Below, piece by piece: positions 17,148 through 25,909 of a DNA stretch of 64,000 nt. Below the pieces are notes generated by a model. That model saw only the letters and a program-made list of their open reading frames with translations. It searched no databases and was not told the origin of the DNA. The stretch covers positions 62,001 to 126,000 of the forward strand of contig NZ_MACH01000156.1 of assembly GCF_001884065.1 (NCBI RefSeq), in the 5' to 3' direction. Within the stretch, counting starts at the first letter, position 1; every line of letters begins with the position of its first letter. This DNA comes from Bacillus proteolyticus (GTDB taxonomy: Bacteria > Bacillota > Bacilli > Bacillales > Bacillaceae_G). A program made the translations under genes and the position numbers.

Positions 17148-18098
17148 TCACCCCCTCATTCGAATGCGCGGATCTACTACGCCATATAAAATATCAGCAA
17201 TTAAATTACCGAGAATTAACATGAACGATGATGATAATGTGATTGCCATAATAATTGGATAATCAAATCTAAAAATAGCATTCACCCCGAGTGACCCAAG
17301 TCCTGGCCATGAGAATACTGTTTCCGTAATGAACGCTCCGCCTACTAAACTTGGAATGGATAATCCGAAAATTGTAATGATCGGTATTAATACGTTTCGA
17401 AGTACGTGATTAAATAAAACTGTTTTCTTCGAAGCGCCGTACGCATATTGAATTTGTACGTAATCTTCTTCTAATTGCTGGATGGTACTTGAACGAATAT
17501 ATCTCATATAAACAGAGACGTTTTGGAACGCAAGCACCGCGCAAGGTAAAATGCCGTGCTGGACAATATCCCATAAGGAATCTTGACCGACTGTGCGCAT
17601 ACCCATACTCGGAAGCATGTTCAACTTTAAAGAGAATAGGTAGATTAATAGTATCGCGAACCAAAAGACTGGCATTGAGATTCCCACATAGGAGATAAAG
17701 TTCACAATGCGATCAAAGATAGAATTCTTTTTCACACCTGTAAATAGTCCAAGTGGTATTGCGATTACAAATGAGACGAGTAAAGATGATCCCATTAACC
17801 CGATTGTTGCAGGTAATCTTTCTGTGATAAGTTCTAAAACAGGACGGTGATTTTGAAGTGAGTATCCAAAATTCCCTGTTAAAATATTTTTTAACCATAA
17901 AATATATTGCATGTAAATCGGTTGATCTAGTCCTAAACTTTTGCGAATACGCTCGACATCAATTGGACTCATATTCGGCGTTACAAAGTTTCGAACGGGA
18001 TCGCCCGGTGCCAGTTTTATTAATAGAAAAGAAATAATAGAAATAACAAATAAAAGCGGAATTGCATTTAAAAGCCTCTTTGCAATTACTTTATACAC
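17148..18098 (-). CDS. oppB: Oligopeptide ABC transporter permease
   Basis: Membrane subunit of the peptide importer, 316 residues, about six helices. It begins MYKVIAKRLLNAIPLLFVIS at a GTG codon after GAGGGGGGAAG. Hallmarks are LAPGDPV near residue 30, the RLPATIGLMG segment, and the EAA loop RSSTIQQLEEDYVQIQYAYG. A shortened bcr1-like repeat and a hairpin separate it from oppA, which probably lowers permease expression relative to the binding protein. Confidence 0.92.
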   Translation of the reverse strand: MYKVIAKRLLNAIPLLFVISIISFLLIKLAPGDPVRNFVTPNMSPIDVERIRKSLGLDQPIYMQYILWLKNILTGNFGYSLQNHRPVLELITERLPATIGLMGSSLLVSFVIAIPLGLFTGVKKNSIFDRIVNFISYVGISMPVFWFAILLIYLFSLKLNMLPSMGMRTVGQDSLWDIVQHGILPCAVLAFQNVSVYMRYIRSSTIQQLEEDYVQIQYAYGASKKTVLFNHVLRNVLIPIITIFGLSIPSLVGGAFITETVFSWPGLGSLGVNAIFRFDYPIIMAITLSSSFMLILGNLIADILYGVVDPRIRMRG

Positions 18099-18115
18099 AA
18101 ACTTCCCCCCTCAAG

Positions 18116-18212
18116 ATAAAGTGAAACTTTAATCAGCAGGACTTCCACCTAACTTCCTCGCATTCGCCAAGTTTTGAGGTGTGAGTCTTACTGCCCATTA
18201 AAGCGGGATAAA
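18116..18212 (+). repeat. bcr1-like repeat, internally deleted copy 2
   Basis: A 97-base element with ends ATAAAGTGAAACTTTAATCAG and GCGGGATAAA as in copy 1, but missing the CGGGC...GCCCG stem. It lies between oppA and oppB, opposite in orientation to the operon. Confidence 0.75.
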
Positions 18213-18236
18213 GAAGCTGATTTCCACCAGCTTCTT
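18211..18236 (-). terminator. Partial terminator between oppA and oppB
   Basis: AAGAAGCTG / CAGCTTCTT hairpin just after the oppA stop, followed by TTTATC on the minus strand, part of which is the repeat end. Probably attenuates read-through so that OppA is made in excess. Confidence 0.55.
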
Positions 18237-18245
18237 CATAGTTTC

Positions 18246-19835
18246 TTATTTCACTTCATAAATTTTCGATAGATCTTCAAACATTGTAACTGGAATTGCT
18301 TTTGCTTCTTTTAATCCATCAAACTTTTTATCTACTGCAATAACTGCTTTCGGATATGCGATTGGAAGATAAGGTAAGTCTTCTCTCGCTGTATCTTGAA
18401 TTTTATGGTATAGATCTGCGCGTTTCGTTTTATCTGTTTCAACTGCAGCTTCTTCCCATAACTTATCAAAGTCAGCATTTTTATAACGTGCATAATTGTA
18501 TTCTGCATTACTTAAGAATAAGCTCTTATATGAATCTGGCTCTGGTCCCATTATGTAACCACCGAATGTAATGTCATATTCTTTATTTTCTTTATCTAAG
18601 CCTTTTTCGCTTGCTGCACTAGCATCTAATGCATTTAGTTCAACTTGCAAGCCAACTTCTTGTAATTTTTGCTGTGTATAAAGTGCTAAACTTTCCATAA
18701 TTTTATTATTCGTTACATACATAACGCGTATTTTTTCTTTATCTTTTACACCAGCTTTTGCTAATAAATCTTTCGCTTCTTTTTGATCATACTTATACTC
18801 TTTTATATCTTTCGCATAATACATAGCGTCTGGTGTTAAGATTGAATTTGCCGGTTCTGCAAATTGACTAGAAACGAATGCTGAGTTAATCATTTCTTTC
18901 TTATCTAATGCATGCGCAATTGCTTGGCGCACTTCTTTTTTCTTCATAAGATCTGTATTAAAGTTATAAGCTAAGTAGAATAGTCTACCTTCAGGGAATG
19001 TCACCATTGAGAAGTTCCCAGTGCTATCTAATTTCTTAAAGTCTTGCGGCTCAATCATCTTCATATTAATTTGACCATTTTGAAGTGAAACATTTGCTGT
19101 ATTACGATCTTTTACAACGCGGTATACGATAGAATCTAATTTCGCTTTACCAGCAAAATAATCATCGAATCGCTCTAACGCAACATATTCATCTGATTTA
19201 AACTCTTTTAATTTAAATGGGCCTGATCCAACAGGTTGTAAGTTTTTCTTACTCTTCACTAAATCTGCTTCACCTTCAAATACATGTTTCGGAATTGGGA
19301 AGAAATCGTTCATAACCCCTTCGAAAGACGCACTTACTTGTGGTAATACAAATTGAGTCGTTAGCTCATCCACTTTTTTCACCTCAAGCAGCTTTCCTTT
19401 AAAAATAAAGTTTTCACGGCTTGAACTATTTTGCTTCTCATCTAAAATAGATTGGAATGTAAATACAATATCGTCTGATGTAATTTTCTTACCATCATGC
19501 CATTTCAAATTATCTTTTAGTTTTAAAGTCCATGTTAATTGATCCTCTGAAGGCGTAAAGCTCTCAGCAAGAACAAACTTTTTCTTACCGTCTTCCATAT
19601 GATACAGCGGTGCATATAAAGCTTGCTGTATCGTTAACGACACACGATCATTCGCATAAAGCGGGTTCATCGTATCTGGATTATCACTAACACCAACTGT
19701 TAACGTTCCTCCATCTTTCGGAGTCCCTGATTTACTAGTGTTCGCTTGCTTCGAAGAATCTTTCTCTCCTGAGCAAGCCGCTAATGCAATAAGTAATAGT
19801 AGGACAAATGGTAATGCAAACAACTTCTTCTTCAT
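18246..19835 (-). CDS. oppA: Oligopeptide-binding lipoprotein (SBP_bac_5)
   Basis: Extracellular substrate-binding protein of the peptide importer, 529 residues. Signal peptide with lipobox LAAC, then a Ser/Lys-rich linker and the family-5 fold: GGTLTVGVSDNPDTMNPLYA, TWTLKLKDNLKWHDGKKITSDDIVFTF (parts), and VRQAIAHALDKKEMI. Ribosome site GAGAGGGG. It is first in the opp operon. A promoter and a 17-base-pair hairpin lie upstream. The ligand could be peptides or, as for some family members, nickel or glutathione; the intact oppBCDF set favours peptides. Confidence 0.92.
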   Translation of the reverse strand: MKKKLFALPFVLLLLIALAACSGEKDSSKQANTSKSGTPKDGGTLTVGVSDNPDTMNPLYANDRVSLTIQQALYAPLYHMEDGKKKFVLAESFTPSEDQLTWTLKLKDNLKWHDGKKITSDDIVFTFQSILDEKQNSSSRENFIFKGKLLEVKKVDELTTQFVLPQVSASFEGVMNDFFPIPKHVFEGEADLVKSKKNLQPVGSGPFKLKEFKSDEYVALERFDDYFAGKAKLDSIVYRVVKDRNTANVSLQNGQINMKMIEPQDFKKLDSTGNFSMVTFPEGRLFYLAYNFNTDLMKKKEVRQAIAHALDKKEMINSAFVSSQFAEPANSILTPDAMYYAKDIKEYKYDQKEAKDLLAKAGVKDKEKIRVMYVTNNKIMESLALYTQQKLQEVGLQVELNALDASAASEKGLDKENKEYDITFGGYIMGPEPDSYKSLFLSNAEYNYARYKNADFDKLWEEAAVETDKTKRADLYHKIQDTAREDLPYLPIAYPKAVIAVDKKFDGLKEAKAIPVTMFEDLSKIYEVK

Positions 19836-19861
19836 ATTTCGACCCCTCTCGACTATTTACA

Positions 19862-19903
19862 CCTATAAGAAAACTCGGAATTAATACCGAGTTTTCTTAT
19901 AGG
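19862..19903 (-). promoter_or_regulatory. Perfect 17-bp hairpin at the 5' end of oppA mRNA
   Basis: CCTATAAGAAAACTCGG pairs without mismatch with CCGAGTTTTCTTATAGG around an 8-base loop. It falls at the predicted transcription start, so the oppA message would begin with this stem. A 5' stabiliser or protein-binding site is more likely than a terminator because no T-run follows on the minus strand. Confidence 0.5.
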
Positions 19904-19907
19904 TTTT

Positions 19908-19936
19908 AAATTACCACTACCCGTATGTATTGTCAA
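19908..19936 (-). promoter_or_regulatory. Predicted SigA promoter of oppABCDF
   Basis: On the minus strand TTGACA (19931-19936), a 17-base spacer and TAATTT (19908-19913), about 75 bases before the oppA start. The rest of 19937-20153 holds no gene and carries the upstream side of the small gene at 20154. Confidence 0.5.
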
Positions 19937-20153
19937 ACTTTTTCGCAAAGATAGAAAGTTTGAAATCTATCAATGAATCCTTGCGATAAACTATATTTAT
20001 GCGGAGGGTAAAATAAAAAGACCACGAATAGATGGCCTCGTAAAATGAGTTAAAAAACTAGCAGCCTACAAGAAATTTCTCTGAAATGGTTGTTATATAT
20101 AATTGAAAATGTAGAATGGGATTAAAGATAAAAAACATTTTTAGGAGGTTATC

Positions 20154-20492
20154 ATGACATTTGATGAATTGAAAAAAAACAAACCAACAACCCCATGGAT
20201 TGAGAATGATGAAGATGGGGAGTTTTTCACTGAAGAAAATATAAGTGCAACAAATAAAGTTCTCGATACTTACATTAACAATTTAGAGCAATTGGGTGAG
20301 AATCCAACCGAAGTCGAAATAATGCAAGTCGTTAAAGAAGTCGTTGTTAACATAAATGAATTAAATGACGAACATGACTATTTTATCGAAACAATGGAAA
20401 GAGAAGATCTCTATGAATTTATCGATACAGCAGCACGAATAGCTGGCTTAGAATCCGAAGAAGACATAACAGAAGAATGGCGAGAATGGTAA
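20154..20492 (+). CDS. Acidic hypothetical protein, immunity-like
   Basis: Unrecognised 112-residue soluble protein with many Asp/Glu (about one residue in four) and no signal peptide or Cys. It is mostly helical by pattern and ends ITEEWREW. Ribosome site TTAGGAGGTT, 4 bases before ATG, and a strong terminator directly after the stop show a genuine single-gene unit. Its size, charge and the adjoining broken gene resemble orphan immunity proteins left over from polymorphic-toxin loci, but no toxin is present and this is inference only. Confidence 0.6.
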   Translation: MTFDELKKNKPTTPWIENDEDGEFFTEENISATNKVLDTYINNLEQLGENPTEVEIMQVVKEVVVNINELNDEHDYFIETMEREDLYEFIDTAARIAGLESEEDITEEWREW

Positions 20493-20531
20493 AAAAGCTG
20501 CACCTCTAATAATTAGAGGTACAGCTTTTTT
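20491..20531 (+). terminator. Terminator of the acidic protein gene
   Basis: AAAAAAGCTGCACCTCTAAT / ATTAGAGGTACAGCTTTTTT hairpin beginning at the stop codon. Confidence 0.85.
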
Positions 20532-20659
20532 CATACGTCAATTGAATTAATGATTTGATATCTGCATAGGATTCGCATGTTCCAACATATCATTAACATC
20601 TTCTAAATCAAATTCCTCTGGATCAAGGAACGATTCCCTTATATATATTATAGTAAAGA

Positions 20660-21067
20660 CTAATTTACACCTTTTGAGACAACATCGCTTCTATCCTCTC
20701 CGATAAAAACTCTCCTATCCATCCGTAATCGATCTTCCGTCAACGTCAACTCTACATATCTATATTCACCTGAATTTTGTTGTACTGAAAGAATATATGT
20801 ATTATCTCCATTCTTCGGTTCAGAACTTATATAGAATTTATGCTGAGGGAACCTGCCACCACCCGGTTGTGCTTCTTCAATAATAATTTCACCGCTTCGC
20901 TCGCCTTCTTGCAAGATAATTGATATATTTGGTCCTCCACTTGTATTAATTCAGCTAGCTTCTATTTGTGAGAATGGTATTTTCGTATTTGTACGATTAG
21001 ATTGTTCACGTTTATCACTTTGTCCTATATACGCTTTGCTCTCATCAACAGGATCATAATTGTTCAT
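20660..21067 (-). pseudogene. Unknown gene interrupted by an in-frame TGA
   Basis: Reading from ATG at 21067 (site AAGGATG) gives MNNYDPVDESKAYIGQSDKR and continues for 38 residues to a TGA at 20951-20953. The same frame then stays open for 97 more codons, to VVSKGVN at 20660. The downstream half (beginning INTSGGPNISIILQEGERSG) has no ATG and no properly spaced ribosome site. It contains beta-strand-like segments (NTYILSVQQNSGEYRYVELTL). One nonsense change in a 135-residue gene is the simplest reading. A further in-frame-looking acidic fragment, ending EHANPMQISNH, lies at about 20548-20640 and may be another decayed gene end. Family unknown. Confidence 0.5.
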
Positions 21068-21326
21068 AAACCATTTTCATCCTTATCGATTATATACCAC
21101 TTTTTTGGAATTTATATATATACATTTAAATTAAAATAAACCTGTATTTCCCCACAACCAATACCACATCAGAACCCCCGCCCCACGCCTACCGGTCTTG
21201 TTAATTATCTCCAATAATATCCAACAATTTCTTGCAGATATTTATCTACAATTCTATCAGCGAACAGATCTAATTTTGCACTAATCCCATCAGTAATATT
21301 TTAGATAATAGCTTCGAAAAACATTA
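21068..21326. other. Non-coding spacer before the permease
   Basis: AT-rich; no gene seen. The left end is the promoter side of the broken gene, the right end leads to the permease promoter. Confidence 0.4.
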
Positions 21327-21355
21327 TTGAAAATATTCAGAATTTTCACTATAAT
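21327..21355 (+). promoter_or_regulatory. SigA promoter of the permease-dehydrogenase operon
   Basis: TTGAAA (21327-21332), 17-base spacer, TATAAT (21350-21355), 31 bases before the permease start. Close to consensus in both boxes and spacing. Confidence 0.7.
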
Positions 21356-21386
21356 ACTCTTAATATATTAAAAAAGGGGTGAATCT

Positions 21387-22754
21387 ATGTCTCAGATTGA
21401 AACTGAAATAAGTCAATTTGGATACAAACAAGAATTAAAGCGAAGCCTTGGTTTAAAAGAGCTGACCATTTATGGCATGGTCTTTATGGCTCCATTGGCG
21501 CCGATGCAAGTGTATGGAATGGTAGCACAGCAAAGTTTTGGCATGTCATGTTTAGTGTATATCGTAGGGGTAATTGCCATGTTGTTTACTGCCTACAGCT
21601 ATAGCCATATGGCAAAAGAATTTCCTATATCTGGATCTGTATATTCGTACATTCAACGTGCAGTAAATCCACATGTTGGATTCGTAGCAGGCTGGATTAT
21701 CCTTGCTGATTATGTTCTACTGCCTGCATTGTTGTATTCGATGACTGGAAACTGGATGACCGGGATTTTTCCTACTGTCCCTTCTTCTGTATGGGCGTTG
21801 CTGTTTATTGCTATTAATACGTATATTAATATCCGCGGAATCACAGTTACTTCTCGAATGAACATGATTATGTTTTATGTACAAGTCGTCGTCATTGCAG
21901 CCGTATTGATAGTTGGTATTAACTATGTGTTTATAGGAGGTCACGGCACTGGTGGATTTACCCTTGATCCATTTTTCCAATCTCAACATTTCAATTTTGG
22001 ATTGATTGCCACTTCAACTACAATCGCCGTCCTTGGTTTCTTAGGTTTTGATGGGATTAGCACGCTGTCGGAAGAGGCAACAGAACCAAGAAAAACTGTT
22101 GGAAAAGCAACGGTTCTTTCTATTGTATTTATCGGCTTTTTCTTTGTGGCTCAAGCGTATATCGCACATTTGATCCATCCAAACTATGCCAACCTTGATC
22201 CAGATTTAGGGTACTTTAATATTTTGAAAGAAGCTGGTGGTACCGCCTTTTACGTAGTCATAATCCTTATCAACGTAGTTGCTATAGCCGGAGCTGTAAA
22301 TTTAAACTGTATGGCAGCGACCTCTAGAATTCTCTATTCTATGAGTCGTGACAATCTTCTACCATTTTCGAATGTATTTAAGAAGATTCACCCAAAATAT
22401 CAATCACCTGTAAATTCAACTTATTTATCTGCAATCATATGTGCCGTTACTGTTCTCACGTTACCAACAGAAACAATCTTAATGGTTGTTAACTTTGGGG
22501 CCGTTACTTCATTTATGATTTTAAATTTATGTGTTTGTTGGTACTTTTTCTTTAAAAAGAGAAATCGTGGTTTGAAATCTTTTATATATTATTTGGTTAT
22601 GCCTTTGATTGGCTTTGGCATTGTTACTTTTGTTTGGTCAGGCTTTGGCCTAAAGACCTTTATTTTTGGAGCTTGCTGGTTAATTCTCGGCATTACGGTG
22701 GGAGCAGTTAAATCAGGAGGATATAAAATAAAACCACCGGCATTCCGAGAGTAA
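21387..22754 (+). CDS. APC-family amino-acid permease
   Basis: Membrane carrier of the amino acid-polyamine-organocation family, 455 residues with about 12 helices. The first helix carries the characteristic unwound GMVFMAPLAPMQVYG segment, and GFLGFDGISTLSEEATEPRKTVGKA is the conserved APC motif after helix 6. It probably imports an amino acid or amine by cation coupling. It is followed 24 bases later by a short-chain dehydrogenase gene on the same transcript, suggesting uptake and oxidation of one compound. The ligand is not recognisable. Ribosome site AAAAGGGGTGA. Confidence 0.85.
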   Translation: MSQIETEISQFGYKQELKRSLGLKELTIYGMVFMAPLAPMQVYGMVAQQSFGMSCLVYIVGVIAMLFTAYSYSHMAKEFPISGSVYSYIQRAVNPHVGFVAGWIILADYVLLPALLYSMTGNWMTGIFPTVPSSVWALLFIAINTYINIRGITVTSRMNMIMFYVQVVVIAAVLIVGINYVFIGGHGTGGFTLDPFFQSQHFNFGLIATSTTIAVLGFLGFDGISTLSEEATEPRKTVGKATVLSIVFIGFFFVAQAYIAHLIHPNYANLDPDLGYFNILKEAGGTAFYVVIILINVVAIAGAVNLNCMAATSRILYSMSRDNLLPFSNVFKKIHPKYQSPVNSTYLSAIICAVTVLTLPTETILMVVNFGAVTSFMILNLCVCWYFFFKKRNRGLKSFIYYLVMPLIGFGIVTFVWSGFGLKTFIFGACWLILGITVGAVKSGGYKIKPPAFRE

Positions 22755-22778
22755 TACAATTTAATGGAGGGTTGGCGT

Positions 22779-23537
22779 ATGAGATTATTAGGAAAAGTTG
22801 CAATTGTAACAGGAGCTGGAAGAGGAATTGGTGCAGCTATTGCAAAACGATTCGCTAAAGAAGGAGCGAAAGTTGTAGTGAGTGATATCATCGACCAAGG
22901 AGCGGAGGTGGCAGAAGAAATACAAAATGCTGGTGGCGATGCTGAATTTTTCCGTATAGATGTTTCAGATTCCAATCAAGTTCAAAATTTAATCAATTAT
23001 ACTGTGGAACATTTTGGCGCTTTACACGTTATTTGTAATAATGCGGGGATAAATGTTCCTGGGAGAATTGAGAATATCACGGAAGAAGTGTGGGACCGAA
23101 CGATGGATGTAAATGTGAAATCCATGTATCTTACGACCAAGTTCGGTATCCCTGAACTGAGAAAAAGTGGTGGAGGATCTATCATTAATTTAGGATCTGT
23201 AAACAGCTTAGTTGCAGAGCCTATGTTATCTGCATATGTAGCTTCCAAAGGCGCTATATTAATGCTTACCAAGGCTATAGCGTTGGATTATGCTAAGGAA
23301 AATATTCGCGCCAATTGTATTTGTCCAGGTTGGGTGAATACTACTATTAACGATGCGCATGCAAATCTAATGGGTGGCATTGAAAATGTACTAAATAGTA
23401 TTGATGACTTCCAACCGATTGGTCGTGTCATTCATACAGACGAAATTGCGAATGTAGCCTTATTCCTTGCCTCAGATGAATCATCAGCAATGACCGGTAG
23501 CGCTGTCGTTGTAGACGGCGCCATGACAGCTAAATAA
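22779..23537 (+). CDS. Short-chain dehydrogenase/reductase
   Basis: Classical NAD(P)-dependent SDR oxidoreductase, 252 residues. ATG at 22779 (MRLLGKVAIVTGAGRG) is preferred because an upstream ATG lies within the ribosome site GGAGGG. Cofactor motif TGAGRGIG, NNAG, catalytic Ser in NLGSVNS, and YVASK (Tyr-x3-Lys) are all present, as is the PGWVNT loop. Asp in VVSDIID after the second strand favours NAD over NADP. It is cotranscribed with the APC permease, so its substrate may be an imported amino alcohol or hydroxy acid, which is inference. A terminator follows at once. Confidence 0.88.
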   Translation: MRLLGKVAIVTGAGRGIGAAIAKRFAKEGAKVVVSDIIDQGAEVAEEIQNAGGDAEFFRIDVSDSNQVQNLINYTVEHFGALHVICNNAGINVPGRIENITEEVWDRTMDVNVKSMYLTTKFGIPELRKSGGGSIINLGSVNSLVAEPMLSAYVASKGAILMLTKAIALDYAKENIRANCICPGWVNTTINDAHANLMGGIENVLNSIDDFQPIGRVIHTDEIANVALFLASDESSAMTGSAVVVDGAMTAK

Positions 23538-23585
23538 AAAAGGTAATCACATATTAGATATGACTAATGTGTGATTACCTTTTTA
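23536..23585 (+). terminator. Terminator after the dehydrogenase gene
   Basis: AAAAAGGTAATCACA / TGTGATTACCTTTTT hairpin starting at the stop codon, with a T-rich tail. Confidence 0.85.
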
Positions 23586-23676
23586 TTTTTAAACAGTACG
23601 AATTTATTTCAAACCTACACTTGAAAACATATAACCTCTCCCCCACCATGCAAAAAAAGACCACCAAAAGGCAGCC

Positions 23677-24654
23677 TCACAACTGAATCATAGTACCCAC
23701 TCCACGCTCCACCGCTTTCTCATACAAATACTTCGCAGCGACGATATCCACTACCGCCAAACCAACCGATTTAAAAATAGTAATCTCTTCATCGTTCTCT
23801 CTACCAACTTTTTCTCCGCTTATAATTTGACCAAGTTCGGCGTGAAGATTGCTAGCTTCGAATAGACCTTCTTTTATTGGAACTTGAAGGTCGCCTGTTT
23901 CTTCTAGTGCTGCTTCTTTTGATTCGACTACTACTTTGTTTGCGCTTGTGATGGCGTGAGATGGTAGTTCTTGCATGCTCGGTCTAAATGAACCGACGGC
24001 GTTTATGTGGACGCCTTTTTGTAGTTTTTCTGAGAAGACTGGTGTGGATGCATTCGTTGTTGTGACGATGATGTCTGCTTCGCTTATTGCTTCATTTGGA
24101 TCTCTGTAGACGTAAGCTGGTTTGTTGAATTTTTCTTGTATATATTGTGCAAATACATACGCTTTTTCTTCCGTTCGGTTATACAGTATGACTTTTTCAA
24201 TATCCCTAACTGCGAGCACCGCTTCAGCAATTCCTTTCGCCTGTTCACCGGTACCGATGATGCATAAAGTTTTTGCGTTATGACGAGCTAAATGTTTTGT
24301 CGCTACTCCTGATAAGGCGCCTGTTCGAATCATCGTTAAGTACGATCCTTCTAAAAGTGCGAGCGGTTCTCCCGTTTGAAAGTCTGATAGCATAACAATT
24401 CCGTTTATCGTTTTCTTTCCTAACTTCTTATTATGAGGAGCTACCGTTACTACTTTTAAACCGAGAGCTTCAAGCCCTTCCGCTACTGAAGGCATAATTA
24501 ATGCGGTATTTTGCTCGTTCGCAAATGGTAATGAGCCGCGAATTGGTGTGATCGTTCTTTCTGCTGAAAATTCTTTTAAAGCAAGCGCCGCGTATTCAAT
24601 GACTTCATTCATATTTACTAAGTTTTTTTGTTCGTTCGCGCTTATGACTAGCAT
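23677..24654 (-). CDS. Ornithine cyclodeaminase / mu-crystallin family enzyme
   Basis: NAD(P)-binding enzyme of the OCD family, 325 residues. Rossmann motif CIIGTGEQAKG at about 124-134, GAVSGVATK-like segment LSGVATKHLA, and DIIVTTTNASTPVF are typical. Such enzymes either convert ornithine to proline or reduce delta1-pyrroline-2-carboxylate or related imines. Here it is last in an operon with a proline racemase/hydroxyproline epimerase and a transporter, which favours an imine reductase acting on cyclic imino acids. It overlaps the symporter gene by 7 bases. The last 175 bases use G/T-ending codons, unlike the rest. Confidence 0.82.
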   Translation of the reverse strand: MLVISANEQKNLVNMNEVIEYAALALKEFSAERTITPIRGSLPFANEQNTALIMPSVAEGLEALGLKVVTVAPHNKKLGKKTINGIVMLSDFQTGEPLALLEGSYLTMIRTGALSGVATKHLARHNAKTLCIIGTGEQAKGIAEAVLAVRDIEKVILYNRTEEKAYVFAQYIQEKFNKPAYVYRDPNEAISEADIIVTTTNASTPVFSEKLQKGVHINAVGSFRPSMQELPSHAITSANKVVVESKEAALEETGDLQVPIKEGLFEASNLHAELGQIISGEKVGRENDEEITIFKSVGLAVVDIVAAKYLYEKAVERGVGTMIQL

Positions 24655-25883
24655 ATTTGTTCACCCTTTTCTACATTCTTTTCTTCACTAGACGCGATAT
24701 TTTCATTCACGACCTGCGCCCCTACTAAATCACCCGTAATATTTACAACAGTGTGGCCCATATCAACGAGCGGAGAAACAGCTGCGATAATCGGGATAAT
24801 TGTTAGCGGCAGACCGAGTGTGGAAAGTAAAATGGTCGCGGTAATAACGTCCGCACCTTTTACTCCAGCACACCCCGCTGCAAGGACGATTCCTAAAAAT
24901 ACAGTTTGCATAATAAGCCCAAATGTAATCGGAATACCGTATACGTTTAATGCGAAAACCGCTAAAACACCAAGTGCCGCTGATAGTCCGTTCATATTAA
25001 CAGTAGCTCCAAGCGGAATAGTGAAACCAGCTACCGATTCAGGGATGCGAAGTCTTTTTTGCGCAACTTCCATCGTTACTGGAAGCGTTGCGCTACTTGA
25101 TGTCGTACTAGCAGCTACGAGCATAGCTGGACTCACTTGTTTGTAGAAATGAATTGGGCTTATTTTCCCGAAAACTTTCAGTACAATTGGGTACATAATG
25201 AACACAATGAGTAGCAATGATAAATAATCAGCTACTACATAGCTAACGACCGCAGTAAGCATGTCAGCTCCAAATGTGCCAACTACATGAGCAATTAACG
25301 CCATAATCCCATATGGTGCAAATCCGATAACGAGCTCTGCAATTTTAATCATGACTCCTGATCCTTCATGCACTAATTTACGAATTCCTTTCGCTTGATC
25401 CCCGAGAAGAATAAGTGCCACCCCGACAAAAATAGCAAAGATTATAATTTGAAGCATACTCGTTTCTGAAGCTGCTTGAATGACGTTAGAAGGAAACCAT
25501 TGCACGATATTATCTACAAAACTAAACTTCTCTTCTTTAAAGTTCTGTCCATTCGCAAGAAGACCTTCTACTCCTTTACCAGGGTTGATAATAAAAGCGA
25601 TCACTACGCCAATACTAGTCGCTAATACAGCAGTAATTGCATAGTAAATAAAAATTCTCCCGCCAATTGCCCTTAACATTTTCGGATTTTCAAGCTGCGC
25701 GATACCTGAGACGATACTTAAAAAAGTTAAAGGAACGATAATCATTTGTAATAAGCGAATAAATATATCCCCAATCGGCTTTAAAACAGCTACTTTCGGT
25801 CCAAATACTACCCCTAAAGCAATACCAATTAATGCCCCTATCAAAATTTTCACAGGTAAATTTTGTTTTCGCCACCACTTCAT
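24648..25883 (-). CDS. DAACS-family dicarboxylate/amino-acid:cation symporter
   Basis: Sodium- or proton-coupled carrier of the GltP/DctA family, 411 residues with about eight helices and two re-entrant loops. Visible signatures: the serine-rich hairpin STTSSSATLPVTM and the unwound helix GATVNMNGLSAALG, which bind substrate and cation. Members carry glutamate, aspartate, C4-acids, serine or, in some cases, proline-related compounds. Its place between racemase and OCD genes suggests a cyclic or branched amino acid. Ribosome site GGGAGGGG. Confidence 0.88.
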   Translation of the reverse strand: MKWWRKQNLPVKILIGALIGIALGVVFGPKVAVLKPIGDIFIRLLQMIIVPLTFLSIVSGIAQLENPKMLRAIGGRIFIYYAITAVLATSIGVVIAFIINPGKGVEGLLANGQNFKEEKFSFVDNIVQWFPSNVIQAASETSMLQIIIFAIFVGVALILLGDQAKGIRKLVHEGSGVMIKIAELVIGFAPYGIMALIAHVVGTFGADMLTAVVSYVVADYLSLLLIVFIMYPIVLKVFGKISPIHFYKQVSPAMLVAASTTSSSATLPVTMEVAQKRLRIPESVAGFTIPLGATVNMNGLSAALGVLAVFALNVYGIPITFGLIMQTVFLGIVLAAGCAGVKGADVITATILLSTLGLPLTIIPIIAAVSPLVDMGHTVVNITGDLVGAQVVNENIASSEEKNVEKGEQIC

Positions 25884-25909
25884 CCAAAGGCCCCTCCCTT
25901 AAGAAAACA

